Shown here: piece by piece, positions 51,188 through 51,399 of the stretch | Layout: each line of letters opens with the position of its first letter | Numbering within the stretch: position 1 is the stretch's first letter | Origin: a virus | IMG/VR virus record: IMGVR_UViG_3300031758_000117 | Coordinates: 1 to 51,399 of that record | Strand: one strand, 5' to 3' | DNA length: 51,399 bases | Notes under the pieces: model-generated | Told to the model about the DNA's origin: nothing | What the model saw: only the letters and a program-made list of their open reading frames with translations | The model's database searches: none | Program-made: the position numbers and the translations under genes

Positions 51188-51399
51188 TTACTGCCCAAAT
51201 TTTCCTAGATGCTTGTCCACGATACGTTGTGTTTGTGATTCTCTGATAGATTTCTTGCCGTGTTTGTTTGCAACGGAAGATTGTTTGTGATTCTCGGAAA
51301 CTTTTGCTAGAACTTCTTTAAAGCCGTCTGGTACTTTACCAGTAATTGATACGCCACTGACAATTGACATGGCGCCAAGATGAATTTGTTGAATGTGTG
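51188..51399 (-). CDS. small phage protein, 5' end beyond the window
   Basis: The frame is open from the right edge (HIQQIHLGAM, then SIVSGVSITGKVPDGFKEVL) to TAA at 51188. An ATG at 51370 lacks an SD and sits inside a continuous protein-like stretch, so the true start is probably beyond 51399. The visible 70 residues end in a Lys/Gln-rich helix (SIRESQTQRIVDKHLGKFG). I do not recognise a function. Confidence 0.5.
   Translation of the reverse strand, partial: HIQQIHLGAMSIVSGVSITGKVPDGFKEVLAKVSENHKQSSVANKHGKKSIRESQTQRIVDKHLGKFGQ

Overview
This 51.4 kb window comes from a tailed, contractile-tail phage of the T4-like (Tevenvirinae-related) marine group. Sequence support: homologues of T4 gp4, gp5 (spike), gp6, gp7, gp8, gp25, gp26, gp32, gp33, gp48, gp53, gp54 and gp59, a PAAR spike tip, and at least ten copies of a T4-type late promoter (NATAAATA) at gene starts. 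No photosystem or pho genes are seen. A complete circularly permuted (two-piece) tmRNA with an alphaproteobacterial-style tag (starts AND, ends LAA) suggests an alphaproteobacterial host, for example a SAR11-like or roseobacter-like bacterium, rather than a cyanobacterium. The host call is an inference.

Layout. 1-13.5 kb (minus strand): a fibre/adhesin region. It holds a truncated heptad-repeat tail-fibre gene, three glycine-rich adhesin-like proteins (822, 861 and 615 aa) built from two or three repeated domains, two families of small virion proteins that recur beside them, and a fibre with 54-bp exact internal repeats. 13.5-35.3 kb (minus): the baseplate, in transcription order gp48, gp53, gp27-like hub, gp5-like spike without lysozyme, two small proteins, PAAR tip, gp25, gp6, an expanded gp7, a short fibre, gp8 and a 2129-aa DUF4815-type protein. 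35.3-43.4 kb (plus): gp4, a conserved unknown, gp54-like tube initiator, gp26 with a probable -1 frameshift extension, then three related membrane/hub proteins, of which two carry murein hydrolase domains (GH19 and M15).

43.4-51.4 kb (minus): replication, transcription and accessory genes. gp33, gp59 and gp32 lie in T4 order, with a HAD nucleotidase between 59 and 32. Upstream of them are a SleB-type wall hydrolase, conserved unknowns, the permuted tmRNA, a flavin-dependent halogenase of markedly lower GC, a probable packaged internal protein with its own late promoter, a Cas4/RecB-type nuclease, and a partial gene at the right edge.

How the parts work together: gp33 would couple host RNA polymerase to the NATAAATA late promoters that drive the virion genes. 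The spike has no lysozyme domain, so peptidoglycan penetration is probably delegated to the GH19 and M15 hub proteins. The repeated adhesin cassettes at the left would provide host recognition. Apart from the tmRNA stretch, no gap above about 300 bp lacks a gene.
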